Of a stretch of 64,000 nt of DNA, positions 1 to 8,456 are shown in pieces. Positions within the stretch are counted from its first letter, which is position 1, and every line of letters starts with the position of its first letter. The stretch is from an uncultured Collinsella sp. (GTDB lineage Bacteria; Actinomycetota; Coriobacteriia; Coriobacteriales; Coriobacteriaceae): contig UQHW01000008.1 in assembly GCA_900540935.1 (NCBI GenBank), positions 20,893 through 84,892 on the forward strand. Reading direction: 5' to 3'. The notes beneath the pieces are model-generated. The model worked only from the letters and a program-made list of their open reading frames with translations, was not told the DNA's origin and ran no database searches. Made by a program: the position numbers and the translations under genes.

Positions 1-1578
1 GGTCTCGCGCTTGGCCGGACGACCGCAGACCGGGCAGGTGGTCTCGTAGAACTCCTTGCACTCGGCAAGGGTCTCGCCAGCGCCCAGGTCCAGGTTCTCG
101 GGCAGCGTCACCGGCAGCTGATCCTCAGGCACGGGCACAATGCCGCAATGCTCGCAGTGGATGGCCGGGATGGGGTTGCCCCAATAGCGCTGGCGGGAAA
201 TGAGCCAGTCGCGCAGGCGGAACTCGACCTTGCGACGACCGCAGCCCATGGCCTCGAGGTCGGCCACGATGGCAGCCTCGCCCTCGGAGTGCTTACCGCC
301 GCGCATGCCGGTGTACTTGCCAGACTGGACCAGCGTGCCCTCGGCAGCGTGGGCGCAATCCCAGTCGACGGTCTCGGCATGGAAGGTATCGATGGTCTCG
401 CCGCTGGCCTCGACGGCAGCGCGATCGTCATCGTCTAGGATGATCGGCACGATCGGCAGGTCGTACTTACGGGCAAACTCAAAGTCGCGCTGGTCGCCAC
501 AGGGAACGGCCATGACGGCGCCGGTGCCGTAGTCGGCCACGACGTAGTCGGCAACCCACACGGGGACCTTCTCGCCGTTGACGGGGTTTACCACATAGCG
601 GCCCGTGAAGGCACCGTGCTTCTCGAGGGTGCCCTGGGCACGCTCGACGGCAGAGATATGCTTGGAGTCCTCGACAATCTTGGTCACGGCCTCCTCGTAC
701 TCCGTGCCCTCGACGAGCTCGTGCAAGCCGGCGTACTCGGGAGCCAGGACAAAGAAGGAGACGCCAAAAAGGGTATCGGCACGCGTGGTGAAGACGGTGA
801 TCTTACCCTCGTCGCCCTCGATGGGCTCGCCGTCCTTGTCGCACAGGGTAAAGTCGACCTCGGCGCCCTCGGAGCGACCGATCCAGTTGGCCTGCATCTG
901 CTTGACGCGCTCGGGCCAGCCGGGGAGCTTCTCCAGGTCGTCGAGCAGCTCCTGAGAGTACTCGGTAATCTTGTAGTACCACTGCTCCAGGTCGCGCTTC
1001 TCGGGCTCGGTGCCGCAGCGCCAGCACTTGCCCTCGGTAACCTGCTCGTTGGCCAGAACGGTCTTGCAGGTGGGGCACCAGTTAACCGGGTTCTTCTTAC
1101 GGTAGACCAGGCCCTTTTCCCACATCTTCTCAAAGATCCACTGGCCCCAGCGGTAGTAGTCGGGACTGCAGGTCTTGACCATGCGATCCAGATCGTAGGA
1201 GAAGCCCATGCGCTTCATCGTGGCGAGTGCCTGGTCCATGTTCTTATACGTCCAGGCGGCAGCCTGCGTGTTGTGCTTGATGGCGGCATTCTCGGCAGGC
1301 AGGCCAAAGGCGTCAAAGCCGATGGGGTGCAGCACGTCGTAGCCGCGCATGCGGGCCTGACGGGCCATGGCATCGCCGATAGTGTAGTTGCGCGCGTGGC
1401 CCATGTGCAGGTCGCCCGACGGATACGGGAACATCTCGAGCACATACTTCTTGGGCTTACTGTCGTCGGTGTCGACGGCAAAGAGGTTGGAGTCCTCCCA
1501 GGCCTTCATCCACTTGGACTCAATGGCCTGCGCGTCGTAGGCAGGGATCTCGTCCTTATGATCTGTGCAATCGCACAT
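1..1578 (-). CDS. leuS: Leucyl-tRNA synthetase, N-terminal part (gene cut by window edge)
   Basis: Class I aminoacyl-tRNA synthetase that charges tRNA-Leu in the cytosol. The visible 526 codons begin MCDCTDHKDEIP. The HIGH-type motif HMGHARNYTIGDA is followed by HPIGFDAFGLPAEN, which is diagnostic for bacterial LeuS. The editing (CP1) region follows, and the frame is still open at the left edge within a CPVCGRPAKRET segment. The KMSKS loop and C-terminal domains lie outside the window. The ATG at 1578 is chosen because AAAGGAG sits just upstream. The leader carries a large imperfect hairpin (repeat CR-D). I see no T-box consensus in it. Confidence 0.95.
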   Translation of the reverse strand, partial: MCDCTDHKDEIPAYDAQAIESKWMKAWEDSNLFAVDTDDSKPKKYVLEMFPYPSGDLHMGHARNYTIGDAMARQARMRGYDVLHPIGFDAFGLPAENAAIKHNTQAAAWTYKNMDQALATMKRMGFSYDLDRMVKTCSPDYYRWGQWIFEKMWEKGLVYRKKNPVNWCPTCKTVLANEQVTEGKCWRCGTEPEKRDLEQWYYKITEYSQELLDDLEKLPGWPERVKQMQANWIGRSEGAEVDFTLCDKDGEPIEGDEGKITVFTTRADTLFGVSFFVLAPEYAGLHELVEGTEYEEAVTKIVEDSKHISAVERAQGTLEKHGAFTGRYVVNPVNGEKVPVWVADYVVADYGTGAVMAVPCGDQRDFEFARKYDLPIVPIILDDDDRAAVEASGETIDTFHAETVDWDCAHAAEGTLVQSGKYTGMRGGKHSEGEAAIVADLEAMGCGRRKVEFRLRDWLISRQRYWGNPIPAIHCEHCGIVPVPEDQLPVTLPENLDLGAGETLAECKEFYETTCPVCGRPAKRET

Positions 1579-1601
1579 ATCAGCTCCTTTAATCTTAGCT
1601 G

Positions 1602-1720
1602 GGGTCGGTCGGCTTAGCTTTATTCGCTACTGCGGACAGTCCTGCGCAAGACGAAGAGCACATTAAGTGCTCTTCTTTGCGTGCGGAACTTGTAGCAAAC
1701 AAAGCTAAGCCGACCGACCC
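1602..1720. repeat. CR-D copy 1: compound hairpin in the leuS leader region
   Basis: The outer arms, 20 bp perfect (1602-1621 and 1701-1720), enclose an inner hairpin at 1653-1675 (GAAGAGCAC...GTGCTCTTC). The reverse complement shares CAAGTTCCGCACGCAAAG and CTTGCGCAGGACTGTCCGC with the copy at 52990-53090. The inner and outer stems differ between the copies but remain paired. The element lies 24-142 nt upstream of the leuS start. Function unknown. Confidence 0.8.
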
Positions 1721-1754
1721 TAAGGTTAACTTGACTGATGATAGCAAATACGAC

Positions 1755-1790
1755 AAGCGAGATGCCTGCGACTTGCGGGCATCTCGCTTT
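1755..1790. terminator. Hairpin, possible terminator
   Basis: A perfect 12-bp stem (AAGCGAGATGCC / GGCATCTCGCTT) stands between the 3' end of guaB and the leuS leader. A short T-rich tail is visible only on the + strand, so the direction is uncertain. Read leftward it could end guaB transcription before leuS. Confidence 0.5.
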
Positions 1791-1850
1791 ATCTAAATAA
1801 CGTGGTTGTGAATCAACCGCTAATTGTTACCCGCCCAAGCATGATCGGGT

Positions 1851-1944
1851 TTTCCAAGTGCCGCAGATTGCCGTGAAAGAGGAGCGACGCGTACTTTGGT
1901 ACGCGAGCGACGGTTTGAACGGCAAGGTGCGGTGCTTGGGAAAG
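1851..1944 (-). repeat. CR-C copy 1: structured element directly 3' of guaB
   Basis: A nested imperfect hairpin. The outer arms start TTTCCAAGTGCCGCA and end TGCGGTGCTTGGGAAA. The inner stem is TTGCCGT/ACGGCAA and the apical stem GCGTAC/GTACGC. The unpaired segments GAAAGAGGAGCGA and GAGCGACGGTTT are shared with copy 2 at 9524-9638. It begins 5 nt after the guaB stop codon. Copy 2 has the same orientation relative to its upstream gene. Confidence 0.75.
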
Positions 1945-1948
1945 CCGC

Positions 1949-3460
1949 TTAACGGTAGCTGACGCTTTGCTGGGAGTCCTTGACGACTACGTCGTGGGCG
2001 CCGCCTTCGACGATGGAGGTGGAGCTGACCAGCGTCAGGCGTGCCTTTTCCTGGAGCTCGGGGATCGAGAGGGCACCGCAGTTGCACATCGTGGACTTGA
2101 CCTTGTAGAGCGTGCCGCCCACGCCGTCCTTGAGGGAACCTGCGTAGGGAACGTAGGAGTCGACGCCCTCGACGAAGCTGAGCTTCGCGGCGCCGCCCAG
2201 GTCGTAACGCTGCCAGTTGCGGGCACGCGCAGAACCCTCGCCCCAGTACTCCTTCATGTACTGGCCGTTCACGTTGACGCGCTCGGTCGGGCTCTCGTCA
2301 AAGCGGGCGAAGTAACGGCCCAGCATCATAAAGTCGGCACCCATGGCAAGGGCGAGCGTCATGTGGTAGTCGTAGACGATACCGCCGTCGGAGCACACGG
2401 GCACGTAGACACCGGTCTCCTCGTAGTACTCGTCACGGGCGCGGCAGACGTCGATCAGCGCGGTGGCCTGGCCGCGGCCGATACCCTTGGTCTCGCGAGT
2501 AATGCAGATGGAGCCGCCGCCGATACCGACCTTGATGAAGTCGGCGCCGCAATCGGCCAGGAAGCGGAAGCCCTCGGCGTCGACAACGTTACCGGCACCG
2601 ACCTTGACGTCCTCGCCGTAGTTGGCGCGGATCCACTCGATAGTGCGCTTCTGCCACTCGCTGAAGCCCTCGGAGGAGTCGATGCACAGAACGTCGGCAC
2701 CGGCCTCGATGAGCAGCGGCACGCGCTCGGCATAGTCGCGGGTGTTGATACCGGCGCCGACCATGTAGCGCTTGTCGTTATCGAGCAGCTCGTTGGGGTT
2801 AGTCTTGTGGCTGTCGTAGTCCTTACGGAAGACAATGCCCATGAGGTGATCGTTGTCGTCGACGATCGGCAGGGCGTTGAGCTTGTTATCCCAGATGACG
2901 TCGTTGGCAACCTTAAGGCTGATGTTCTTGTCGCCCACGATGAGCTGCTCACGCGGGGTCATGAACTCGGAGACCTTCGTCTGGTGGTCATCGCGACTGG
3001 GGCGATAGTCACGGCTGGTGACGATGCCCAGGAGCTTACCCTTGGGAGTGCCGTCGTCGGTAACCGGCATGGTGGAGTGACCGGTCTTCTCCTTGAGCTC
3101 GATGACCTGCTCCATGGTCATGTCGGGGGTCAGCGTGGAATCGGACTGAACGAAACCGGCCTTGTGATCCTTGACGGCCTTGACCATAGCGGCCTCGGAC
3201 TCAGCGCTCTGGGAACCATAAATAAAGGACAGGCCACCCTCGGTAGCGAGCGCGACACCCATGTCGACGCCCGAGACGGACTGCATGATGGCGGAAACCA
3301 TGGGGATGTTCAAGGTGATTGCCGGCTTCTCACCGCGCTTAAAGCGGGTCAGCGGCGTCTTAAGAGAGACGTTGTTGGGAATGCACTGCGAGGACGAGTA
3401 ACCAGGGACCAGCAGATACTCCGAAAACGTGTGGGACTCACCGGGAAAGAACGTAGCCAT
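1949..3460 (-). CDS. guaB: IMP dehydrogenase
   Basis: Catalyses NAD-dependent oxidation of IMP to XMP, the committed step of GMP synthesis, in the cytosol. The 503-residue protein has the (beta/alpha)8 barrel interrupted by a CBS-domain pair (about residues 105-220). The catalytic cysteine is C319 in [12 protein letters not shown], followed by the flap and the SDGGI phosphate-binding motif. The length is normal for the family. The start is supported by AAAGGAG upstream. Its divergent neighbour is a ModE-like regulator, and repeat CR-C follows its stop. The [10 protein letters not shown] loop differs from the common GPGSICTT form, so it belongs to a less common subclass. The function is not in doubt. 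Confidence 0.95.
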   Translation of the reverse strand: MATFFPGESHTFSEYLLVPGYSSSQCIPNNVSLKTPLTRFKRGEKPAITLNIPMVSAIMQSVSGVDMGVALATEGGLSFIYGSQSAESEAAMVKAVKDHKAGFVQSDSTLTPDMTMEQVIELKEKTGHSTMPVTDDGTPKGKLLGIVTSRDYRPSRDDHQTKVSEFMTPREQLIVGDKNISLKVANDVIWDNKLNALPIVDDNDHLMGIVFRKDYDSHKTNPNELLDNDKRYMVGAGINTRDYAERVPLLIEAGADVLCIDSSEGFSEWQKRTIEWIRANYGEDVKVGAGNVVDAEGFRFLADCGADFIKVGIGGGSICITRETKGIGRGQATALIDVCRARDEYYEETGVYVPVCSDGGIVYDYHMTLALAMGADFMMLGRYFARFDESPTERVNVNGQYMKEYWGEGSARARNWQRYDLGGAAKLSFVEGVDSYVPYAGSLKDGVGGTLYKVKSTMCNCGALSIPELQEKARLTLVSSTSIVEGGAHDVVVKDSQQSVSYR

Positions 3461-3644
3461 GTTTCTCCTTTTTCCATGCGACCGGTCGGCTGCAGGCCTC
3501 GTAGGACCCAGCCCAACCTTGGGCGCCCAATACTGGGAACGTATCTTAACGCACTTTGACTGCTACAATGCATGATTTAAGAAGAGCACACGAGGGCTTG
3601 ACGCAGGCTTTGCGTTTGCCCAGCAAACACTTTAGCGGGGAGAC

Positions 3645-4004
3645 GTGGAGCACATGGAGTACAAGACGACGGCGAAGTTGGTCATTCAAGCGTGCGACAA
3701 GGATCTGCCGGGCGTGTTCGGCCACGGCTGCGTCTTGCTGCTGCAGGGTATCGCCCGCGAGCACTCGCTCAACCGCGCCGCCAAGAGCATGGGCATGGCG
3801 TATTCCAAGGCATGGCGCATTGTGAACGAGGCAGAAGGTCAGCTGGGCTGCAAGCTCATCGAGCGCGACGGCGCCCGCGGATCCACGCTCACGCCCGCCG
3901 GAGAGCGAGCCATAGCGGCCTACGAGGAGCTGCAGACCGACATCAACGACGTCATCGCCACCAAAGCCGACGCCCTCATCGCAAGCATCAACCACAGTAG
4001 CTAA
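3645..4004 (+). CDS. ModE-type winged-helix DNA-binding protein
   Basis: A 119-residue single-domain regulator resembling the N-terminal DNA-binding domain of ModE. The helix-turn-helix is LNRAAKSMGMAYSKAWRIVNEAEGQL, followed by the wing LIERDGARGSTLTPAG. It has no TOBE (molybdate-binding) domain, so it probably does not sense molybdate by itself. Such stand-alone proteins are common in anaerobes near molybdoenzyme genes, but the molybdenum hydroxylase here is 56 kb away. The start is either GTG 3645 (GGGGAG just upstream) or ATG 3654. The stop codon lies inside repeat CR-F, and CR-A follows. Confidence 0.75.
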   Translation: MEHMEYKTTAKLVIQACDKDLPGVFGHGCVLLLQGIAREHSLNRAAKSMGMAYSKAWRIVNEAEGQLGCKLIERDGARGSTLTPAGERAIAAYEELQTDINDVIATKADALIASINHSS

Positions 4005-4028
4005 TTTGGGACGGGGCTTTATGGCTAC
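3997..4028. repeat. CR-F copy 1 (GTAGC...TTTGGGACGGGGCT...GGCTAC)
   Basis: A 32-bp element with short inverted ends, GTAGCT and GGCTAC, around TTTGGGACGGGGCT. The same sequence occurs at 49606-49638, and in a longer palindromic form at 49938-50026. The first two copies are each followed 12-25 bp later by a CR-A palindrome, making a composite unit. Copy 1 overlaps the stop codon of the ModE-like gene. Confidence 0.7.
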
Positions 4029-4040
4029 ACAACCCCCTCT

Positions 4041-4115
4041 CATAAGTTGCGGTGAAATAGGGACTGTTTATGCCGATAAAGCCGTAAATCAATCCCTATT
4101 TCACCGCAACTTATG
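4041..4115. repeat. CR-A copy 1: 22-bp perfect palindrome (TTGCGGTGAAATA)
   Basis: Arms 4041-4062 and 4094-4115 are perfectly complementary (CATAAGTTGCGGTGAAATAG...). It is one of four copies in the window (also 49664, 51183 and 63653). It sits in the gap between two convergent genes, so it could act as a bidirectional terminator, but no T-run follows the stem. Confidence 0.8.
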
Positions 4116-4133
4116 GAGTTGAGGATGATTTAG

Positions 4134-5144
4134 CTAGTTGCGAAGGACGTTGTCAAGGGTTGACGCTACAACCAGTGGGTTGTCGGTGCCGGCGAAGAGG
4201 CGAATGGTGCTCCCCTGCTTGCCACGTGGAGCTGAAAGGCGCGTCGTTGCGCCGCCGGCGGGCGATGTACGAAACTCCCCCGGCAAAGCGTCGAACAGCT
4301 CTCCCGCGCTACGCTCGATAAGGTCGAATTCAACTGCCGGGCCAAAGCCGTGCTCGAGGATTCCCGTTGCAACCGCATGGTCGGGATGCGAGCTCAGCCC
4401 GGGATAGCGCACGTTGCGCACCATCTCGTTGGCGGCCAAATACTCGGCAAGCGCACGGGCACGGTCGAAATGCGCCTGCATGCGGGCGTTAAGCGAGGAA
4501 AGCCCACGCTCCAGCACGTCGGTCTCCTCGGCAGAAAGGTCGAGCGCCGACGCACCGCAGCCTGCAAACAATACGTGCGCGCACTCGGCAGCAGCATCCA
4601 CACGATGGCGCTTGAGCTGCGAGCGCGCGACCGATACGGCAACCAACTTGCGTGAAGCGTTACCGGCGCACACACGGTCGAGCGCTTCGAGCGACAGCAC
4701 GGCACCCAAGCGCAACGGATCGCAGCCAAAAGCCGACGCCACGGTGTTGTCCACAACCAGCAGCGCATGGGCCTCGCGAGCCGCTCGACCCAGCGTACGC
4801 AGATCGGGCACGCGCAGTCCAAACCCGCCGATGGAGTTGACGAACCACCACAGGTGCGGCCCCTCGGCATCAAACGAAGCATCAAAGACCTCGGACGCGG
4901 CGGTAAACGCATCGGCGGACGGCGAGCCCGCCAGCGCAACATCGCGGCCATCAAAGCCGTGCGCAAATGCTTCGGTAAAGTCATCCGCAAAGGCCACCAG
5001 GCGGTCACCGGGACGCACAATACCCAGCAGCGACAGAGCCGCCGGCACATGCGGGGCCGCAACAAGACGCGCCTCGCGCGCACTGGACCTCAAAGCCCAG
5101 GCCTCTTCTAGCTGCTGTACATCCACACGGCACCGTCCCTTCAT
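4134..5144 (-). CDS. Cys/Met-metabolism PLP-fold protein, probably catalytically inactive
   Basis: The 336-residue protein follows the cystathionine gamma-synthase/lyase fold along its length. It has the VDNTVASAFG segment (aspartate that contacts the PLP ring, about residue 132) and a C-terminal PAGGATTRLSAPRGKQGSTIRLFAGTDNP like the family's final domain. At the position of the Schiff-base lysine (family HSATKY) it reads SLEALDRV, so the lysine is missing. It is also about 40-60 residues shorter than usual. I infer a pseudoenzyme or a protein with another role. A strong terminator ends only 5 nt before this ATG, so the real start may be the GTG seven codons downstream, or expression may depend on readthrough from the sucrose genes. 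Confidence 0.7.
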   Translation of the reverse strand: MKGRCRVDVQQLEEAWALRSSAREARLVAAPHVPAALSLLGIVRPGDRLVAFADDFTEAFAHGFDGRDVALAGSPSADAFTAASEVFDASFDAEGPHLWWFVNSIGGFGLRVPDLRTLGRAAREAHALLVVDNTVASAFGCDPLRLGAVLSLEALDRVCAGNASRKLVAVSVARSQLKRHRVDAAAECAHVLFAGCGASALDLSAEETDVLERGLSSLNARMQAHFDRARALAEYLAANEMVRNVRYPGLSSHPDHAVATGILEHGFGPAVEFDLIERSAGELFDALPGEFRTSPAGGATTRLSAPRGKQGSTIRLFAGTDNPLVVASTLDNVLRN

Positions 5145-5148
5145 AAGC

Positions 5149-5184
5149 AAAAACCCACGATGCGGGTGTTCCCCGCATCGTGGG
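5149..5184 (-). terminator. Rho-independent terminator of the sucrose genes
   Basis: Read leftward: a perfect 13-bp stem CCCACGATGCGGG / CCCGCATCGTGGG, a 5-nt loop, then TTTTTG. It lies 38 nt after the GH32 stop codon and directly before the start of the PLP-fold gene. Confidence 0.85.
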
Positions 5185-5222
5185 CAACGGCTGCAGTATA
5201 GCGCCGATATGCGACGACTCGC

Positions 5223-6764
5223 CTAAATGCTGAGCGTATGGTAGTTTACGCTCGCACCCGGGGCGTCAACGGACACGCCATAGGCCTCGGGATAGATGCG
5301 TGTCGAAAACACGAGCGCGCCATCGTTTACAAACACCTCGACCGACGAGACATCGCCGACAATGCGCGCATTACGAACCTCGTCGACGGGCTCCCAGCGC
5401 ACGGTACGACCGCAACCGGCAGAAGTGCGACCCCCATCGGTAAATCGCATCTCAAAGCGCGCGGGCAGTTCGCCCTCGGCGGGCACAAACGCCAGCTTCA
5501 GCTCGCCATCAACGGTCGCGGTGAACGCACCGTCAACACCGTCGACAACAACGTCAAAGCAGGTATCGCCGGCAACCTCCAACGAGCCCTCCCCTACACG
5601 CACCGAGGCATAATGGTGCTCAATCTCGCGCGCCGGCTGCTGCAGTACCACGCCGCCGTCACCGGCCGTAAGCTCGCGCGGCACCGTCATGCAGTGCTGC
5701 CAGCCGCACACCACGGTCGGTGCGTTGCCATAGGTCGGCTCATCGGGCATGCCCATCCAGCCGATCAGAATGTGGCGACCGTCCTCGGCCGTGAACTCCT
5801 GCGGAGCATAGAAGTCAAAACCGGCGTCCCACAGGCGAAACTCGCCCAGCTCATAAGCGTCATTGCCACCCGTAATGTCGCCCGTTACAGGCATGTAGCC
5901 CGCTGCATACACGTTACCGCGGTCCCAACGACCGCCCTCGAGCCCCTGGGGAGAGAAAGACAGAAACCTTGCCGGCACGCCGCCATCCGCCTCAAGCTCC
6001 AGATACCCCGGGCACTCCCACATAAAGCCAAAGCGCTCGGGGGTAGACACGCGGCTCTCGAGCTCCCAACTCAGCATATCGGCCGAGCCATACACCAGGA
6101 TCTCGCCCACATCGCGCCCGGCACCCTCGCCGTGCATGGCGCAAAATCGACTATCGACATGCGGCCCATCCACGCGACGACGCGCGCCCAGCACCATGTG
6201 ATAACGCCCGTCCGCGTCACGCCACACCTTGGGATCGCGCACATGGCAGGTCAAATCCTCGGGATAATCCTCGGAAGCCAGCACCACGCGCTTTTGGCTG
6301 AACTCCCGACCGGCAAGGCCATCAACGCTCTCGACATAAACAGTATCGGAGCGGCGGCCGGTATTGACGTAGTCGTACGCGCCATCTGCATCGGAAAGCT
6401 TAACGTTGCCTGTGTACAGCACGCGAATGCGACCGTCCTCGACAAGCGCGGAGCCCGAATACACGCCATGGCAATCGAACGGCTCGTCGGGCAGCAGCGG
6501 GGCGCCAACGTAGTTCCACGTCATAAGGTCGCGACTCGTCGCATGACCCCAAGCCTTAACGCCACCCTCGACATCAAACGGCGCATACTGAAAATAGGCA
6601 TGGAACACGCCACCCGCCTGGCAAAGACCGTTGGGGTCGTTGAGCCAGCCCGCCGGCGGCATAATATGGAAGCGCTGGCCATACGCGCCATGACCGCACT
6701 CAGAGGCGGCAGCGTCAACAGCGGCAACCAGCTTTGCAAGGTCGCGACCAAGTGCATTAGACAT
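5223..6764 (-). CDS. scrB: Sucrose-6-phosphate hydrolase, GH32
   Basis: Hydrolyses sucrose 6-phosphate, delivered by the neighbouring PTS permease, to glucose 6-phosphate and fructose in the cytosol. The five-bladed propeller motifs are present: WLNDPNG with nucleophile D43, the CHVRDPKVW transition-state stabiliser, and FMWECPGYLEL with the acid/base glutamate. A beta-sandwich C-terminal domain follows. The protein is 513 residues with no signal peptide, which fits an intracellular hydrolase rather than a secreted levanase or inulinase. It lies about 110 nt downstream of the PTS gene on the same strand, forming an operon. GH32 enzymes overlap in specificity, so other fructosides are possible. 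Confidence 0.9.
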   Translation of the reverse strand: MSNALGRDLAKLVAAVDAAASECGHGAYGQRFHIMPPAGWLNDPNGLCQAGGVFHAYFQYAPFDVEGGVKAWGHATSRDLMTWNYVGAPLLPDEPFDCHGVYSGSALVEDGRIRVLYTGNVKLSDADGAYDYVNTGRRSDTVYVESVDGLAGREFSQKRVVLASEDYPEDLTCHVRDPKVWRDADGRYHMVLGARRRVDGPHVDSRFCAMHGEGAGRDVGEILVYGSADMLSWELESRVSTPERFGFMWECPGYLELEADGGVPARFLSFSPQGLEGGRWDRGNVYAAGYMPVTGDITGGNDAYELGEFRLWDAGFDFYAPQEFTAEDGRHILIGWMGMPDEPTYGNAPTVVCGWQHCMTVPRELTAGDGGVVLQQPAREIEHHYASVRVGEGSLEVAGDTCFDVVVDGVDGAFTATVDGELKLAFVPAEGELPARFEMRFTDGGRTSAGCGRTVRWEPVDEVRNARIVGDVSSVEVFVNDGALVFSTRIYPEAYGVSVDAPGASVNYHTLSI

Positions 6765-6871
6765 ATCAAAGTCCTAACGGATCGAAAGTAACAAGGCACC
6801 AGAGATCGGCACCAGATACGGGAAACGCCCGTGAGCATACAACCCGCGGGCATCCCCTCAATCAAAAGCTC

Positions 6872-8272
6872 TTAGGCCTGCTCGGAAGCCTTAGGCTCGT
6901 CCTCGTACAGGACAAACGAGACGGCAAAGGACACGACCGCGGCGACCGCAAACATGATCGCGTACTGCACGGGCTGGGCCAGGCACAGCAGGATACCGAA
7001 GATGCCGGTAACGCCGGTGCCGGAAGCAGCAAGCGAGGTGAGTGCGCAGACCAGGGCGCCGCAACCGCCGCCGATGCAGCCGGCGATGAAAGGCTTAAAG
7101 AAACGCAGGTTCACGCCGAAGATGGCAGGCTCGGTAATACCCATGAAGGCGGACAGGGCCGAAGGAAGTGCCAGGCCCTTGATCTTGGCATCGCGGGTCT
7201 TAAAGGCAACGGCGAGCGCGGCGCCACCCTGGGCGATATTGGCAGCGCTGGCGATGGGCAGCCAATAGGTCACGCCGTACTGGGCGAGCTGGCCCAGGTC
7301 GATGGCGGTGTACATCTGGTGGATACCGGTAACGACCGTGGGGGCATAGAACAGGCCGACGATAAAGGAACCGATGCCGAAGGGCAGGGTCAGCAGGGTC
7401 TGGATCAGACCGAGGATGGCGTTCTCGGCCCAGACAAAGACGGGGCCGACGGCAACGAGAGTCACCAGCACGGTCACGAACACCGAGACGAGCGGAGTCA
7501 CAAAGAGATCGAACATCTCGGGAACGATCTTGTGCAGGCGCTTCTCGAGGAAGGCCAGAATGGCACAGGCGATGACGATGGGGATCACATGACCCTGATA
7601 GCCGACCCACTCAAAGCTGTACACGCCGGGGATGACGGTGACCATGGTCTGCACGCCCTCGGAGGCAACCGTGTAGGCGCTCTGCAGCGAGGAGTTGATA
7701 AACGCACCGCCGACGACGGCACCCAGGTACGGGTTGGCGCCAAAGGCCTTAGCGGCGGAGTAACCGATCAGGATCTGCAGAATGCCAAAAGACGTGCCCG
7801 AGACCAGGTCGGCAATCTTATAAATAAAGTTATTGGTGTCGAGCGCGATAAAGCCGTTGGAGGCCATAAAGTTGAGGGCGCTCATAATGCCCAGCAGCAG
7901 GCCCGAAGCCACGATGGCGGGGATGATGGGGACAAAGACGTCGCCGAGCACCTTAATGGCACGCATAAAGATGTTCTGCTGCTGCGCCGCTGCCTCCTTG
8001 ACCTCGGCCTTGGTGGCAGCCTCGACGCCGCTGAGCGCAATGAACTCGTCGTAGACCTTGTTGACGGTGCCGGTGCCAAAAATAATCTGGAGCTGGCCCT
8101 GGGCCTCAAAGACGCCCTTGGCGCCGTCGATATTCTCGATGGCCTCCTTGTTAACCTTTGAATTATCGGCAATCACCAGGCGCAGACGCGTGGCGCAGTG
8201 TGCGGCCGAAACAACGTTACCGGCGCCACCGACGTTGTCGAGCACCTCTTGGGCTGATTTGCGGTAGTCCAT
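6872..8272 (-). CDS. scrA: PTS sucrose-type transporter subunit IIBC
   Basis: Membrane permease that imports and phosphorylates a disaccharide. The EIIB domain (residues 1 to about 85) carries the phosphorylated cysteine in SAAHCATRLRL (C26). The EIIC domain (about 105-460) has roughly ten hydrophobic helices, with GITEPAIFGVNLR typical of the glucose-sucrose superfamily. There is no EIIA domain, as in ScrA/SacP. The ATG at 8272 follows GGAGGAAAGGGAAGTC, an excellent ribosome site; the upstream in-frame starts lack one. Sucrose is inferred from the adjacent GH32 enzyme; trehalose or other permeases of the family are similar. Two LacI-type operators lie 56-97 nt upstream. Confidence 0.88.
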   Translation of the reverse strand: MDYRKSAQEVLDNVGGAGNVVSAAHCATRLRLVIADNSKVNKEAIENIDGAKGVFEAQGQLQIIFGTGTVNKVYDEFIALSGVEAATKAEVKEAAAQQQNIFMRAIKVLGDVFVPIIPAIVASGLLLGIMSALNFMASNGFIALDTNNFIYKIADLVSGTSFGILQILIGYSAAKAFGANPYLGAVVGGAFINSSLQSAYTVASEGVQTMVTVIPGVYSFEWVGYQGHVIPIVIACAILAFLEKRLHKIVPEMFDLFVTPLVSVFVTVLVTLVAVGPVFVWAENAILGLIQTLLTLPFGIGSFIVGLFYAPTVVTGIHQMYTAIDLGQLAQYGVTYWLPIASAANIAQGGAALAVAFKTRDAKIKGLALPSALSAFMGITEPAIFGVNLRFFKPFIAGCIGGGCGALVCALTSLAASGTGVTGIFGILLCLAQPVQYAIMFAVAAVVSFAVSFVLYEDEPKASEQA

Positions 8273-8327
8273 GACTTCCCTTTCCTCCAACGGGCGCATG
8301 TGCACCCGGCCATCTTTGACACTTACA

Positions 8328-8369
8328 CTGTAATCGTTTTCAGTTTCATATGTCTGTAATCGTTTTCAT
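8328..8369 (-). promoter_or_regulatory. Tandem LacI-type operators upstream of the sucrose operon
   Basis: Two near-identical sites read CTGAAAACGATTACAG (8328-8343) and ATGAAAACGATTACAG (8354-8369) on the minus strand. They are 26 bp apart, centred on the CG typical of LacI/GalR operators. They lie between the permease gene and the LacI-family gene and are the obvious targets of that regulator. Confidence 0.85.
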
Positions 8370-8456
8370 AGCAGGGTGAACGGTAGGAAAAAGCCGGCGA
8401 AAGGTAGTTTTAAGGCAAAAACTGGGGTCTCAGAGGCAGGCAGACATGCCCAAAGC

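Noticed and set aside
1579..1740. T-box riboswitch in the leuS leader
   Set aside because: The T-box consensus (AGGGTGGNACC) and an identifiable specifier loop are absent; the structure is a repeat also found beside valS on the other relative strand.
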